64,000 bases of DNA from a candidate division CSSED10-310 bacterium (GCA_016931515.1 JAFGEQ010000018.1:1-64000), one strand, 5' to 3'; numbered from the stretch's first letter, positions 51,782-63,975 are shown. Numbers and translations are program-made. The notes: generated by a model not told the origin, from the letters alone.

Positions 51782-52834
51782 CTATCCTCTCCTTAAGGCC
51801 AATCCCACAGCGACTGCACACATGGGAGCGATCTCTTCGATCATTACCGGATCAAATTTCTTTTGATTAAATGATACATTCCTCAGCGGATTCCCAACAA
51901 TAACCTCGACACCCAGACGTTCACTGAGAAATCCGGCGATATCCCCACGCCGGGTCTTGCTGCAGCCTCCGGTCAATACGACCTGATCAATACCGGATGT
52001 TGACGATGTCGCCTTAAAGTAATCAAAACTTCGCTGAATCTCATGACTCAGATCCTCCGCAACGGAATTGATGATGTCGTCAGCCACATCCCTGCTGACC
52101 CCTTCGACATCCTCTCCTCTTTTAATGGATTCAGCCTGATGATACGAGACATTCAATTCCTTCTGGATCGCATCCGTGAATTGATTGCCCCCGATCGAGA
52201 TATCCCGGTAAAGCATGTGCTGACGACCCTGGACGATGTTGATATTCATCACTCCGGCACCGATATCGATCAAAGCAATCACACGATCGGAGTCCAATCC
52301 ATAATTCAACTCGAATTGATTCCCGATAGCGAAACCATCAACATCAACGACCAATGGTGTCAACCCTGCCTGACGAACAAGATTAGTATAGTCATTAACC
52401 TTATCCTTCTTAACTGCGACAAGGATCACTTCCATTTCATTGCCACCAATGTTCTGCTCTTCCAAAATATGGAAGTCGATATTCACATCATCAATGTCAA
52501 ATGGTATGTATTGTTCCGCTTCCCAGTGAATCGATTCGTCCAACTCCTCCTGTGACATCTTGGGCAATGTGATTTTCTTAACAATAACGGAATGCCCTGA
52601 TACCGACAGTGCAACATTTTTTCGACGAATCTTCTGGTCCTTGACAATTTTCTGGATCGCATCAACGACGATTGCTGAATCCATGATGGCACCATCGACA
52701 ATGACTTCCGGCGGTAACGGTTCATAGCCCAGAGCCTGAAGAGAAAACCCCTTCATCTGCTCCTTAAGCACTACCATTTTGACCGCACTGGTTCCAATAT
52801 CGAGGCCAATCAGCTGTTTGCCTTTTCCGAACAT
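51782..52834 (-). CDS. pilM: Type IV pilus assembly ATPase-like protein PilM
   Basis: Actin-like cytoplasmic protein that binds the PilN tail. 350 aa with the ASKHA nucleotide motifs: LIGLDIGTSAVKMVVL at the start, VIALIDIGAGVMNINIV (phosphate 2, about residue 187), and VVLTGGCSKTRRGDI (adenosine motif, about 285). GGGAGG lies 11 bases before the ATG. First gene of an operon pilMNOPQ plus two lipoproteins, with a good promoter about 75 bases upstream. Confidence 0.96.
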   Translation of the reverse strand: MFGKGKQLIGLDIGTSAVKMVVLKEQMKGFSLQALGYEPLPPEVIVDGAIMDSAIVVDAIQKIVKDQKIRRKNVALSVSGHSVIVKKITLPKMSQEELDESIHWEAEQYIPFDIDDVNIDFHILEEQNIGGNEMEVILVAVKKDKVNDYTNLVRQAGLTPLVVDVDGFAIGNQFELNYGLDSDRVIALIDIGAGVMNINIVQGRQHMLYRDISIGGNQFTDAIQKELNVSYHQAESIKRGEDVEGVSRDVADDIINSVAEDLSHEIQRSFDYFKATSSTSGIDQVVLTGGCSKTRRGDIAGFLSERLGVEVIVGNPLRNVSFNQKKFDPVMIEEIAPMCAVAVGLALRRG

Positions 52835-52907
52835 TGAAACTGCAACCTCCCACCTGAATGTAGCACTCAGAAAAAATGTGAATCGTAATCCTACTCGTTC
52901 CTAAGTT

Positions 52908-52936
52908 CTTCTATCAGTCCGGCACTAAACTGTCAA
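52908..52936 (-). promoter_or_regulatory. Promoter of the pilMNOPQ operon
   Basis: Minus strand perfect -35 TTGACA (52931-52936), 17 bases, -10 TAGAAG (52908-52913) with TG one base ahead (extended -10). Transcription near 52901 gives a leader of about 67 bases. Housekeeping-sigma type, not the sigma-54 type common for pilin genes. Confidence 0.55.
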
Positions 52937-52979
52937 GTTTTATTGCGGAGAAGCCTTGCCGGGAATACTTCGATTTTGC

Positions 52980-53008
52980 TTGACCACCTATCCGGATGGT
53001 GCTAATGT
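52980..53008 (+). promoter_or_regulatory. Promoter of rpmB
   Basis: TTGACC (52980-52985), 17 bases, TAATGT (53003-53008) with TG one base ahead. Start of transcription near 53015 leaves a leader of about 43 bases with AGGAG before the ATG. Confidence 0.42.
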
Positions 53009-53057
53009 TCGTCCGCTTATCTGATCCAGTAAGCAATATAAACGAAGGAGAATGCTC

Positions 53058-53246
53058 ATGTCGAGAAAATGTGAAGTTTGCGGAAAAAAACCAATGTTCG
53101 GAAACCGGATCAGCCATTCGAATAATGCCACACTCCGGCGATTCAATCCAAATATCAGGAAGATGCGTGTTATTGTGAATGGTATGAAAAAGCGGATCTG
53201 TATCTGTACCGACTGCCTATCGGCAGGAAAAGTCCAGCGCGCCTGA
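53058..53246 (+). CDS. rpmB: 50S ribosomal protein L28
   Basis: 62 aa. Begins [15 protein letters not shown] and has [17 protein letters not shown], the RNA-binding core, and a second CTDC pair, so this is the zinc-binding (four-Cys) form of L28. AGGAG lies seven bases before the ATG at 53058; an ATG two codons earlier is too close to it. Single-gene unit between divergent pilM and convergent relA, with a small GAAGC-GACA-GCTTC hairpin (53256-53269) after the stop. Confidence 0.96.
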   Translation: MSRKCEVCGKKPMFGNRISHSNNATLRRFNPNIRKMRVIVNGMKKRICICTDCLSAGKVQRA

Positions 53247-53305
53247 TTTGTAACAGAAGCGACAGCTTCGATTACCATCAATTGGATTTATGTGCCCGGG
53301 TTCGA

Positions 53306-55465
53306 TTATTTTTTTCGTGATCGAGACCGGGTGATTTTTTGGATTCCAGGAACCCGCCTCAAACTCTCGAGTAACGCATCCGGATCCGACACGCTGTTGG
53401 CATCCAGGAGTAATACACCTCTTACCCGGTTGTGCCTCTTGTCCGTCACCTGAACATGTTCCGACAATACAATGGCACCTCTCTCAACCAAAACTCTGTT
53501 GATCTCCTGAGTTAACCGTGCCATCTGGATCCCCTCAAATACAAATCGCACCGGATATTCCGGATTGTCATTCACCTCCCAAACGACCGGTACCTTTCGC
53601 TCAGAACCCAACTTCTTCAGGCTGGCACAATTCGCCGCATGAATCGTTATTCCTCGACCTTGCGTGATGTATCCGACGATTTTTTCACCCGGCATCGGTT
53701 CGCAACATCTTGCGAATCGAGTCATTACTTCGGCGTTATTCAGAACCTTGACCTGACCGGATAAGCGATCGGATATCGCTTCCTTATCAACCGGTACCTG
53801 AGGTTTCAGTCTGGATGCCCGTATGGTGATCAGGCGATTGATAACGTGTTGAACGGAATATTCTCCGAAACCAAGTGCTGCGAAGAGATCATCCTGCGAT
53901 GAATAACCCGATCGCTCCACAACTTCCCTGAATTCTTCCGTATCGAATACTCCTATTACCGGAATCCGATGACGCCGAAACTCCTTCTTCAGAATGTCCG
54001 CTCCGGATTTCACCATCGAATCCCTGGATTCCTCCCTCAAATAACTCCGGATCTTGTTGCGAGCCGCTGACGTCCTGACAAACTTCAGCCAATTCCGGTT
54101 GGGATGCGCATTACGAGATGTGATGATCTCAACAATATCACCGTTGGTAAGTTTTGTTCGCAATGGAACCAGTTTCTTGTTGATCTTTCCATGCTGACAA
54201 TGAAAACCCACTTCTGAGTGAATCGAAAAAGCGAAATCAACAACGGTGGAACCGGCTGGAAGGCTTTTAACATCACCCTTGGGCGTAAAAACATAGACTT
54301 CCGTGGGAAACATATCGACCTTGAATATTTCCACCATATCGGCCGGGTTTGGATCCTCCGTCAGATAATTCATCACTTTGCGTAGCCAGGTAAATTTATC
54401 GGCTGTATCCGGATGTCCTCCACCGGTCTCCTTATACCGCCAATGAGCTGCAATACCTACTTCAGCAATTTCATCCATCTTTTTGGAGCGTATCTGGATT
54501 TCCAACGGTGATCCCAACGGTCCTATGACTGATGTATGAATCGACTGATAGCCATTCTCCTTGGGCACAGCAATGAAATCCTTGAACCGGTGAGGTACCG
54601 GCTTCCACAAAGAGTGGATCAATCCAAGGACAGCATAACAATCCTGGATACCTTCAGACGCCGTTATAATTCGGAGACCTATCACATCATACACCTCGTC
54701 GAAAGGTATCTTCTGGACTTGCATCTTCTGATAGATGGAATTGATATTTTTAATCCGTCCCTTGATATCGGCATCGACTCCCTGTGATCTTAAGCATTCC
54801 TGTATCTGTAACTTGATTCGTTCGATATTCGTTGCATTGTGCTCGCTTCTCTCCTTCACCCTGCGTCGAATATCTGAATATCTCGCTGGTTCGAGAATTC
54901 GCAAGCTGGAATCTTCCAATTCGTTTTTCAATTTTCCAATTCCCAGCCGGTTTGCCAATGGAGCGTATATTTCCCTGGCCATGCGTGCGCAAACCTTCGG
55001 ATCCTCCCCCGAAAATTGTTCAATCACACTCAGTACATGTGCTCTATCCAAAAGACGTAAAAAGACAACCCGGATATCACCCGCCAAAGCAAGGATAAGT
55101 CGCCGGATGTTTTCTTTTTCCGTATCCTCGCTGGATTTAAGATCAATTTCAGATAATTTGGCCAGACGGGAAGCAAGGTCAAAAACCTCCGAACCATTCC
55201 GATCACGTATTTCATGAACCCGCGTCGGGCAAACCTCGAACATTCCCCACATCATGGCTGCCAGGAACGATACTCTATCAACCTGATAATCTAAAAGGCG
55301 ACGAGCCATATTCGATAGATAATTCAAATATGGCTCGTTACTTTTTTTTCGTTGTTCTCTATATACGTCTTTTAAAAACTCAACCAGGGCTACGACATTT
55401 CCAGCAGATCCCTCCACCGTACCCGTCAATGCGCGCTGAATGTTTTCCTTCAGTGCCTCCAACAC
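53306..55465 (-). CDS. RelA/SpoT-family (p)ppGpp synthetase, hydrolase domain degenerate
   Basis: 719 aa in the long RSH layout. The N-terminal HD domain (about 40-195) has lost its metal ligands: the H of the Y-x-x-H-P position is Tyr (PYLNYL), and the HD of ALLHDVVED reads MWGMFE; LLDRAH keeps one Asp. The synthetase domain (about 245-365) is intact, with YDVIGLR, RFKDFI, NGYQSIHT and EIQIRS. TGS (about 400-460) with VFTPKGDVKSLP and a C-terminal ACT domain (about 640-715) follow. GTG start. So it should make but not degrade (p)ppGpp. Last gene of yajC-secD-secF-relA; 21 bases after secF. Confidence 0.92.
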   Translation of the reverse strand: MLEALKENIQRALTGTVEGSAGNVVALVEFLKDVYREQRKKSNEPYLNYLSNMARRLLDYQVDRVSFLAAMMWGMFEVCPTRVHEIRDRNGSEVFDLASRLAKLSEIDLKSSEDTEKENIRRLILALAGDIRVVFLRLLDRAHVLSVIEQFSGEDPKVCARMAREIYAPLANRLGIGKLKNELEDSSLRILEPARYSDIRRRVKERSEHNATNIERIKLQIQECLRSQGVDADIKGRIKNINSIYQKMQVQKIPFDEVYDVIGLRIITASEGIQDCYAVLGLIHSLWKPVPHRFKDFIAVPKENGYQSIHTSVIGPLGSPLEIQIRSKKMDEIAEVGIAAHWRYKETGGGHPDTADKFTWLRKVMNYLTEDPNPADMVEIFKVDMFPTEVYVFTPKGDVKSLPAGSTVVDFAFSIHSEVGFHCQHGKINKKLVPLRTKLTNGDIVEIITSRNAHPNRNWLKFVRTSAARNKIRSYLREESRDSMVKSGADILKKEFRRHRIPVIGVFDTEEFREVVERSGYSSQDDLFAALGFGEYSVQHVINRLITIRASRLKPQVPVDKEAISDRLSGQVKVLNNAEVMTRFARCCEPMPGEKIVGYITQGRGITIHAANCASLKKLGSERKVPVVWEVNDNPEYPVRFVFEGIQMARLTQEINRVLVERGAIVLSEHVQVTDKRHNRVRGVLLLDANSVSDPDALLESLRRVPGIQKITRSRSRKK

Positions 55466-55486
55466 GCCCCTTCCTTTTTTTTCGCC

Positions 55487-56413
55487 CTACCTGGTCTTTT
55501 TTGAGCCCATTAAATTAGCGGCCTTCTCCCACCAGATTAAAATCGGGCTGGCGATAAATATCGATGAATAGGTACCGACCAAGATCCCGACCAGTAGTGC
55601 GAATGCGAAATCATTGATGACTTCGCCACCCAGGAAGAAAAGACAGATGATGACAATCAACGTAGTTGCCGATGTCAGGATAGTACGCGAAAGAGTCTGA
55701 TTAACACTTATATTGATCACATTCGTCAGTTTTTTACGGTGATGCAACTTTTGATTTTCCCGAATACGGTCAAAAATAACGATAGTGTCATTCAGTGAAT
55801 AGCCAACGATGGTCAGCAGGGCAGCAATAATTGGAAGATTGAACTCCCTGTTGGTGATGGAGAATGCGCCAACCGTGATGAATACATCATGAATCAAGGC
55901 AACAATTGCACCGACAGCAAAACGGAGTTCGAATCGGAATGTGATATATAACAAAATCATCACAAGCGCTCCGATAATCGAACCAATCGCACTGCGTTTC
56001 AACTCTTCACCCATTGTCGGGCCGACACTTTCCGTCCGGCGAACCTCGAAGTTCTCAATCCCGAAAGCTTCCTCCAGATCGGTCCCAATAATTACAGCGG
56101 GAGTATCACTGACCTGAGTTTCTACCGGTTTGGGCAATTTGATCAGAAATTCATTCTCCGATTCTTCACCGATATACTGAATAGTAAACGTACCCAGCCT
56201 TGGATCCGTCAACGCTTTCCTGACTTCATCAGCCGTCGCAGGTATGCTGAACTTGACCTGGACGATTGTGCCACCGGCAAAATCGATCCCCATATTCAAG
56301 CCTTTATGAAACACCACCGACACCATACCGACAGCAATCAGAATCACCGAAACAAGAATTGCCATATTTCTCTTGCCGATAAAATCGTAACTTGTATTTT
56401 GAAAAATCTCCAT
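55487..56413 (-). CDS. secF: Protein translocase subunit SecF
   Basis: Drives late steps of Sec export using the proton gradient, in complex with SecD. 308 aa, six transmembrane helices with a periplasmic loop after the first (about 38-130). Motifs: GMDFAGGT, RRTESVGPTMGEELKRSA, NLPIIAALLTIVGYSLNDTIVIFDRIREN. Follows secD by 18 bases. Confidence 0.96.
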   Translation of the reverse strand: MEIFQNTSYDFIGKRNMAILVSVILIAVGMVSVVFHKGLNMGIDFAGGTIVQVKFSIPATADEVRKALTDPRLGTFTIQYIGEESENEFLIKLPKPVETQVSDTPAVIIGTDLEEAFGIENFEVRRTESVGPTMGEELKRSAIGSIIGALVMILLYITFRFELRFAVGAIVALIHDVFITVGAFSITNREFNLPIIAALLTIVGYSLNDTIVIFDRIRENQKLHHRKKLTNVINISVNQTLSRTILTSATTLIVIICLFFLGGEVINDFAFALLVGILVGTYSSIFIASPILIWWEKAANLMGSKKTR

Positions 56414-56431
56414 GGCTGTATTCCTTTTCTA

Positions 56432-58027
56432 TCAAATCGATAGTTTGTTGACGGAAGGTCTTGCAAGGATGATATCCATGACGACACGGGCGATGAACAA
56501 TGCCGAGAACATGCTGGCAACGATACCGATGGCAAGTGTCACCGCGAATCCCCTGATGGGACCAATGCCAAACTGGAGCAAGACAAGAGAGGCGATCAAG
56601 GTGGTCACATTGGCATCCATGATCGTAATAAAGGCTCTTTCATATCCCTGTGCAACAGCCGACCGAATCGTCTTGCCCAGGCGGCGTTCCTCTCGAATGC
56701 GTTCATAGATCAGTACGTTGGCATCAACCGCCATGCCGACCGTCAGAATAATACCTGCGATTCCGGGCAATGTCAGCGTTGCACCTAAACCCGCCAGCAT
56801 CGACAACAGGAAAACCATCGTACATAACACACAAAAATCGGCAATTATTCCCGATACCTTGTACCAGATGGCCATAAATATGATAACCAGCAGTCCACCC
56901 AAAAGAATCGATCGGATACCCTGGTTGATGGAGTCTTTGCCCAGTGACGGACCCACGGTACGTTCTTCGAACGGGATGACGGATGCCGGCAGAGCACCGC
57001 TTCGGAGAACTATCATCAGGTTGTCAGCTTCTTCAAAAGTAAAATCACCTGTTATCTGACCGCTTCTGGAAATTCGTGACTGAATGACCGGTGCCGATTG
57101 CACCCTGCCATCCAGGACAATAGCCAGGCGCCGATCAATATTATTCTGTGTCAGCTGCGCGAATTTTTTGCTGCCAGTGCTGCTTAAAGTAAATCCAACG
57201 GCATAACGACCGAACTCATCCCTGTCGACACGCACACTGTCCAGATCCGCACCGGTGACCTCAGCATCACGTTCCAAAATCCACTGGATAGGCTTGCCTG
57301 CTCGAGATTTAATATCTTCGAAAAATTCGGTGTTCCGGGGAAGTTTTCCTCCGTTGCCCTGCAACAGATCACTCCGGTCACCCGGACCATCGACAACCAG
57401 CCGAAATTCCAGAAGTGCCGTCTTACCGATTATTTCCTTCGCTTTCTTAATGTCCTTGATTCCCGGCAGTTGGATCAGGATCCGATCCATGGCACCCTTG
57501 GTCAAACTCTTCTGCTGCTGAACAACCGGCTCCCGCACACCTAATTCATCAATGCGGTTTCGAATCGTCAGAATAGCCTGTTGCAGCGATCGTTCCCGAA
57601 TCCGGCGAACATTGTCCACCGTCATCTGAGCCGTCAGAACGAATTTGTCACCGTCCTGATCCTTCGAGATCGTAAACGGATAATCCTCCAGCACACCTGC
57701 AATTTCATCTCGTTCAACGCGGTCGCCAAACTCGAATTTGACGGTGTGCTCCTTGGCGAAAACCGTAATCACTGCATCTTTGATCTTGTCTTTCCTCAAC
57801 TGCTGTTCAAACTGCTTTTTCAGTAGAACAAGTTCCGCCTCAACAGCTTCTTCCGTTTGAACATCCATCACCATGTGAATACCACCCTGAAGATCCAGAC
57901 CCAGGCTGAGTTTCCCTTCTTTGGGTCCGTCACCGTCCGGGTCGAGAGGCGGGTACATCGCATAAATCGCTACTCCCAGCAGCACGATGGTAATCAATAT
58001 ACGCCATTTGAGAGCTATCTTACTCAA
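56432..58027 (-). CDS. secD: Protein translocase subunit SecD
   Basis: 531 aa, partner of SecF. One N-terminal helix, then LGLDLQGGIHMVMDV, a large periplasmic P1 domain with RNRIDELGVREPVVQQQ and the head, then five helices with TVGPSLGKDSINQGI, GMAVDANVLIYERIREE. TTG start, supported by AGGAG seven bases upstream. Shorter than the E. coli form, as in many non-enteric lineages. Confidence 0.96.
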   Translation of the reverse strand: MSKIALKWRILITIVLLGVAIYAMYPPLDPDGDGPKEGKLSLGLDLQGGIHMVMDVQTEEAVEAELVLLKKQFEQQLRKDKIKDAVITVFAKEHTVKFEFGDRVERDEIAGVLEDYPFTISKDQDGDKFVLTAQMTVDNVRRIRERSLQQAILTIRNRIDELGVREPVVQQQKSLTKGAMDRILIQLPGIKDIKKAKEIIGKTALLEFRLVVDGPGDRSDLLQGNGGKLPRNTEFFEDIKSRAGKPIQWILERDAEVTGADLDSVRVDRDEFGRYAVGFTLSSTGSKKFAQLTQNNIDRRLAIVLDGRVQSAPVIQSRISRSGQITGDFTFEEADNLMIVLRSGALPASVIPFEERTVGPSLGKDSINQGIRSILLGGLLVIIFMAIWYKVSGIIADFCVLCTMVFLLSMLAGLGATLTLPGIAGIILTVGMAVDANVLIYERIREERRLGKTIRSAVAQGYERAFITIMDANVTTLIASLVLLQFGIGPIRGFAVTLAIGIVASMFSALFIARVVMDIILARPSVNKLSI

Positions 58028-58081
58028 AGCCAGACTCCTTTCCCATCCACTTTCGAAGATCGTTTCCGGACAAAAACACTT

Positions 58082-58423
58082 TTATTCAGATGGTTGTTTT
58101 AATTCCGAATCCTGAAGTCCCCTTATCGATGACCTCAGAACCGTAACTTTCATCTTTTCCCCAACTTTCAATTCCACCGAAGTATCCGAAACAGATTGAA
58201 TCGTCCCGAGAATTCCTCCGGCAGTCACCACCCGATCACCGGATTTCAAATTATCGAGAATTTCCTGATGTTTTCGGCGTTCTTTATTTTGAGGGCGAAT
58301 GATCAGAACATAAAAAATAAGGAATATCGCAATGAACGGAACCAGCATACCAAGGCCTGATGCGGCTGAACCGGAACCCTGCTGGGCTGGACCTGTTAAA
58401 GCCATAGCTAATTGAAAACTCAT
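58082..58423 (-). CDS. yajC: Preprotein translocase subunit YajC
   Basis: 113-aa accessory of SecDF. One transmembrane helix (about residues 25-45: GMLVPFIAIFLIFYVLIIRPQNK) and a cytoplasmic tail with GDRVVTAGGILGTIQSV, the YajC core. ATG 58423 has GGAGG at four bases; the codons upstream to 58501 would extend through the leader and are rejected. First gene of the sec-relA unit. Confidence 0.93.
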   Translation of the reverse strand: MSFQLAMALTGPAQQGSGSAASGLGMLVPFIAIFLIFYVLIIRPQNKERRKHQEILDNLKSGDRVVTAGGILGTIQSVSDTSVELKVGEKMKVTVLRSSIRGLQDSELKQPSE

Positions 58424-58444
58424 AAAACCTCCGATAGGTGCAGT

Positions 58445-58466
58445 TCGGTTTGAATGACAGAACCGA
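58445..58466 (-). promoter_or_regulatory. Leader hairpin ahead of yajC
   Basis: TCGGTT (58445-58450) and AACCGA (58461-58466) form a six-bp stem with a ten-base loop. If the promoter at 58473-58501 is right, the stem is at the very 5' end of the yajC mRNA. No T-run follows, so it is not a terminator. Confidence 0.3.
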
Positions 58467-58472
58467 CCGTGA

Positions 58473-58501
58473 AGAATGCACCAAGTTACGCCATTAGTCA
58501 A
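58473..58501 (-). promoter_or_regulatory. Possible promoter of yajC-secDF-relA
   Basis: Minus strand TTGACT (58496-58501), 17 bases, weak CATTCT (58473-58478), in the 113-bp gap after tgt. Transcription from the yebC-to-tgt unit may also read through. Confidence 0.35.
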
Positions 58502-58536
58502 GTCACAACGGGAGTTTTACTGATGTCCCCGAGACC

Positions 58537-60714
<2,178 letters not shown>

Positions 60715-60715
<1 letters not shown>

Positions 60716-61767
60716 CACGAATCCGTATCGAAAGGCAGTTCCGGGGAGAGGTAGGCAGATGGTCGCGGGATACCCATAAATTGAAATGCCGAGGGTGACA
60801 ACATTCGACCGCGGGATGTCCGGTGCAAGAACCCCAATTGAATCAGATAAGGTTCATATACATCCTCGATTGTCTCCCGGTCTTCCATCAAGGCTGTGGC
60901 CAGAGTATCAATTCCCACAGGACCGCCGCCGTAGTTCCTGGCAATGATTTTTAAGAGTCTGCGATCCATGGGGTCCAAACCATGATCATCGATTTCCATC
61001 ACACCCAGTGCTTTCGAAACGATGCTCTGAGTGATGGTTCCGTCCGAAGTGACCTGGGCAAAATCCCTCACGCGTCTTAAAAGCCGGTTGGCAATACGCG
61101 GCGTTCCCCGGGATCGGGCGGCAATCTCCCTTGCACCTGCCGTATCTGTTTCAATATTCAGTATATCTGCAGTGCGAAGGACGACTTTTTCCAATTCCTC
61201 TACAGAATAAAAGTCAAGACGAAAAATGATTCCGAAACGATCCCGCAACGGAGAACTCAACGCACCGAAGCGTGTCGTGGCTCCAATAAGTGTAAAAGGT
61301 TCCAGATCCAGTGGTATCACTCTTGCCGCAGGTCCCTGTCCCATGACCAGGTCCAGGCGGAAATCCTCCATGGCAGGGTATAATTTTTCTTCGACCACTC
61401 GATTCAGCCGATGGATTTCATCGATAAACAAGGCGTCACGTCGACCAAGATTGGTCAAGATTGCTGCTATATCACCCGGATGTTCCAGAGCCGGACCCGA
61501 TGTACTTTCGATAAATATGTCCAATTCATGTGCAATGATGTACGCAAGAGTTGTTTTTCCAAGTCCTGGCGGACCATAAAAGAGGATGTGATCAAGAGAT
61601 TCATTTCTCTGTTTTACGGCTTCCAGATAAATTTTCAATTCGGACACAACTTTCTCCTGCCCGATATAGTCGCACAGTCTGGATGGTCTCAGAGATTCCA
61701 CCGCTCGATCGTTATCATCGTTTTGCGGTGCCGGACTGATCAACCGACGTTTATCCTCCAAACTCAC
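60715..61767 (-). CDS. ruvB: Holliday junction branch migration ATPase RuvB
   Basis: AAA+ motor driving branch migration with RuvA. 350 aa. Walker [10 protein letters not shown], Walker B FIDEIHRL, sensor [18 protein letters not shown] with the Arg finger, then a winged-helix domain ([14 protein letters not shown]). The GTG at 61767 overlaps the ruvA stop; a TTG two codons later has GGGAGG at five bases and may be the real start. Confidence 0.97.
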
Positions 61768-62372
61768 CTCCCTGAAACCCGTTTCAGAGTCATCCGGATC
61801 AGGTCGTCAATCGGAACCGGATCCGTTGAATCTTGAAGCACATCCTCAATCGCTTTTTCGACATCCTTCTGTTTGTAACCCAGATTGACCATAATTCCGA
61901 TAACCTCCGCTGCATCGGTTTGGAACCCGCTCATGCCGGATGATCCGACCCGGTCGGGAAGCGCTCCGATTTTATCGAGTCTATCGGTAATTTCAAACAG
62001 AATCCGATCGGCACTTTTCTTTCCGATTCCCGGAATGGAATACAATGGACGAGAATCTTTCTGGATCGCAGCTCGTTGAAGTTCTGATGGAGAAATTCCC
62101 GAGAGGATGGCCAGTGCGAGTTTAGGGCCGATCCGATTGATATCGATCAGGATTTTGAACAGACCCAATTCGGATTCGGTTAAAAAACCGAACAACCGGA
62201 TGGCATCTTCCCTGACAAGCATATGCGTATGCAGAAACACCTGGTCGCCCGGTTCAGGAAGATTGTAGAATGTCGACAGAGGTATTTCGACAGCCAGACC
62301 GAATCCCGACAGACTGATTACAATCAAGTCGGGCTTTTTTTTAAGCAATACACCATGCAGGCTCGCAATCAT
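61764..62372 (-). CDS. ruvA: Holliday junction DNA-binding protein RuvA
   Basis: 202 aa. Domain I OB fold ([22 protein letters not shown]), domain II helix-hairpin-helix motifs ([35 protein letters not shown]) and a C-terminal domain III ([20 protein letters not shown]). Binds the junction as a tetramer and recruits RuvB. The ATG overlaps the ruvC stop by four bases. Confidence 0.97.
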   Translation of the reverse strand: MIASLHGVLLKKKPDLIVISLSGFGLAVEIPLSTFYNLPEPGDQVFLHTHMLVREDAIRLFGFLTESELGLFKILIDINRIGPKLALAILSGISPSELQRAAIQKDSRPLYSIPGIGKKSADRILFEITDRLDKIGALPDRVGSSGMSGFQTDAAEVIGIMVNLGYKQKDVEKAIEDVLQDSTDPVPIDDLIRMTLKRVSGR

Positions 62373-62902
62373 GACCGCATCCGCATCTTTCTTCTCAGTC
62401 CGGCCTGTCCGGCATAACAGATAGCCATGGCGAGCGCATCAGCGCAATCCGGTGGATCGGGCAATTCGGATAACTTCAGTATTCTCTGAACCATGTATTG
62501 AACCTGTTCCTTTGTCGCCCGTCCGTAACCTGTGACACTGACCTTGATGGTTGCTGGAGCGAGTTCGACAACGGGCCAGCCCGCCCGTGCAGCCATCATC
62601 ATGGCAACACCTCGAACGTGGCTGAGTTTGAGGATTGAATTAACGTTTTTGGCTGTAAACAGGCTTTCGATAACAAGTGTGGCAGTTGGATATCGATCGA
62701 GAACGGGTTGAAATTTTTCAGCGAATGTCACCAGTTTATCAGCCTGGGTCAACGTAGTTGGGATACGGATGGGATAGTGATCGATATGGGTCAGTCGACC
62801 ACGACCGCTGTTAATGATACCGATGCCGGAGACCCGGCTACCCGGATCAAGACCGACAACTATTTCCGGATTGGGATTGATCCGGGAATGGTGTGGCGTC
62901 AT
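62369..62902 (-). CDS. ruvC: Holliday junction resolvase RuvC
   Basis: 177-aa endonuclease with the RNase H-like fold. Catalytic acids visible in [21 protein letters not shown], and [16 protein letters not shown]. Has an N-terminal extension of about ten residues ([11 protein letters not shown]) before the usual start, set by the ATGA overlap with yebC. Resolves junctions moved by RuvAB. Confidence 0.96.
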   Translation of the reverse strand: MTPHHSRINPNPEIVVGLDPGSRVSGIGIINSGRGRLTHIDHYPIRIPTTLTQADKLVTFAEKFQPVLDRYPTATLVIESLFTAKNVNSILKLSHVRGVAMMMAARAGWPVVELAPATIKVSVTGYGRATKEQVQYMVQRILKLSELPDPPDCADALAMAICYAGQAGLRRKMRMRS

Positions 62903-63651
62903 TCTGCAGAGAGTTTTTCCATGACGTCGTCAGGAATATCGAAATCGGAGTAAACATTCTGGACATCATCGTGATCTTCGAGTTTATCCATAAGTTTCAG
63001 GAGTTGTTCGGCATGTTTTACATCAACTTCGACAGTAGTATTGGGAACCATTGTCATGTTTGATGATTCGACGACAAGATTTTTAGCTATCAAAGTATCT
63101 TTAACATATTCCAGTTCGTTGATATCGGTATAGACTTCATAACTTTCATCTTCTGTTTTCAGATCCTGCGCACCGGCATCGAGGGCGTATTCCAGGAGTT
63201 GTTCTTCATCGATTTGATCTTTTGGAATGACGATAATACCCTTCTTTTCAAACTTCCAGGAGACGCTGTTGGTTGCACCGAGATTACCGTTGTGTTTTCC
63301 CAAGATATGGCGAATTTCAGCGACTGTTCGATTTTTATTATCGGTCATAACTTCGATGTAAAGAGCTACGCCACCTGGACCATATCCTTCATAGACAATT
63401 TCCTCGATTACCTGACCGGGTAACTCGCCGGTTCCCTTTTGGATGGCCCGTTTGATATTGTCGCTTGGCATGTTGGAACCTTTAGCGTTCTGTATCGCCA
63501 TCCTCAGACGGGGATTGGTATCCGGATCGCCTCCGCCAAGACGCGCCGCAATGGTAATTTCTTTGATTATTTTAGTAAAAACTTTTCCTCTTTTAGAGTC
63601 GGCGGCGGCTTTTTTATGTTTAATCGTCGCCCATTTTGAATGCCCAGACAT
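62899..63651 (-). CDS. yebC: YebC/PmpR-family protein
   Basis: 250 aa. The start [26 protein letters not shown] is diagnostic, followed by [16 protein letters not shown] and [14 protein letters not shown]. Family members act in transcription regulation and, as shown recently, in translation of difficult motifs. AAGGAGG lies just before the ATG. First gene of the yebC-ruvCAB-queA-tgt run. Confidence 0.96.
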   Translation of the reverse strand: MSGHSKWATIKHKKAAADSKRGKVFTKIIKEITIAARLGGGDPDTNPRLRMAIQNAKGSNMPSDNIKRAIQKGTGELPGQVIEEIVYEGYGPGGVALYIEVMTDNKNRTVAEIRHILGKHNGNLGATNSVSWKFEKKGIIVIPKDQIDEEQLLEYALDAGAQDLKTEDESYEVYTDINELEYVKDTLIAKNLVVESSNMTMVPNTTVEVDVKHAEQLLKLMDKLEDHDDVQNVYSDFDIPDDVMEKLSAE

Positions 63652-63684
63652 AAAATCCTCCTTGGAAGTATTATTCTATGGACG

Positions 63685-63714
63685 ATCATACTCCAGTAAA
63701 ACCGAAATGTGCAA
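63685..63714 (-). promoter_or_regulatory. Promoter of yebC-ruvCAB-queA-tgt
   Basis: Minus strand TTGCAC (63709-63714), 18 bases, TATGAT (63685-63690), giving a leader of about 27 bases. Lies between the 5S gene and yebC. Confidence 0.45.
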
Positions 63715-63770
63715 GACGGGGAATGCATGACGAAGAGTTGGGGCGCGGCAGAACGTTGGTACAAAAAAAT

Positions 63771-63889
63771 GCCCGGCAATTACCTACTCTCCCACAGTTT
63801 GTCGTCTGCAGTACCATCGGCGCAAGAGGGCTTAACTTCCGTGTTCGGAATGGTTACGGGTGGGTCCCCTCCGCTATCATCACCGGGAC
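63771..63889 (-). rRNA. rrf: 5S ribosomal RNA
   Basis: The reverse complement has the 5S core: AGCGGAGGGGACCCACCCG, CCATTCCGAACACGGAAGTTAAGCCC, GCGCCGATGGTACTGC, and GTGGGAGAGTAGGT. The ends pair as CCCGGT with GCCGGG. Just after the 3' end is a run of seven T (63763-63769, minus) that can act with the closing stem as terminator of the rRNA operon. Ends are set to within a few bases. Confidence 0.96.
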
Positions 63890-63939
63890 AAAATAAACAT
63901 CTTCCAAATATTTCGGGTATCGTTGCCGTCAGAAGAAAA

Positions 63940-63975
63940 AAGGGTGGGTTGCCCCGTTTTAAGGCGGGGCAACCC
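63940..63975 (-). terminator. Terminator-like hairpin between 23S and 5S genes
   Basis: GGGTTGCCCCG (63946-63956) and CGGGGCAACCC (63965-63975) form an 11-bp perfect stem with an eight-base loop. On the minus strand it is followed by ACCC and six T. It has the full form of an intrinsic terminator but lies upstream of the 5S gene, so it may instead be a processing stem or attenuator. Confidence 0.6.

Noticed and set aside
52043-52555. 170-codon open frame opposite pilM
   Set aside because: Covers the conserved ATPase motifs of PilM in antisense; no independent support.
53256-53269. Hairpin GAAGC-GACA-GCTTC after rpmB as a terminator
   Set aside because: Only five base pairs and no T-run directly after it on either strand; left as a note in the rpmB entry.
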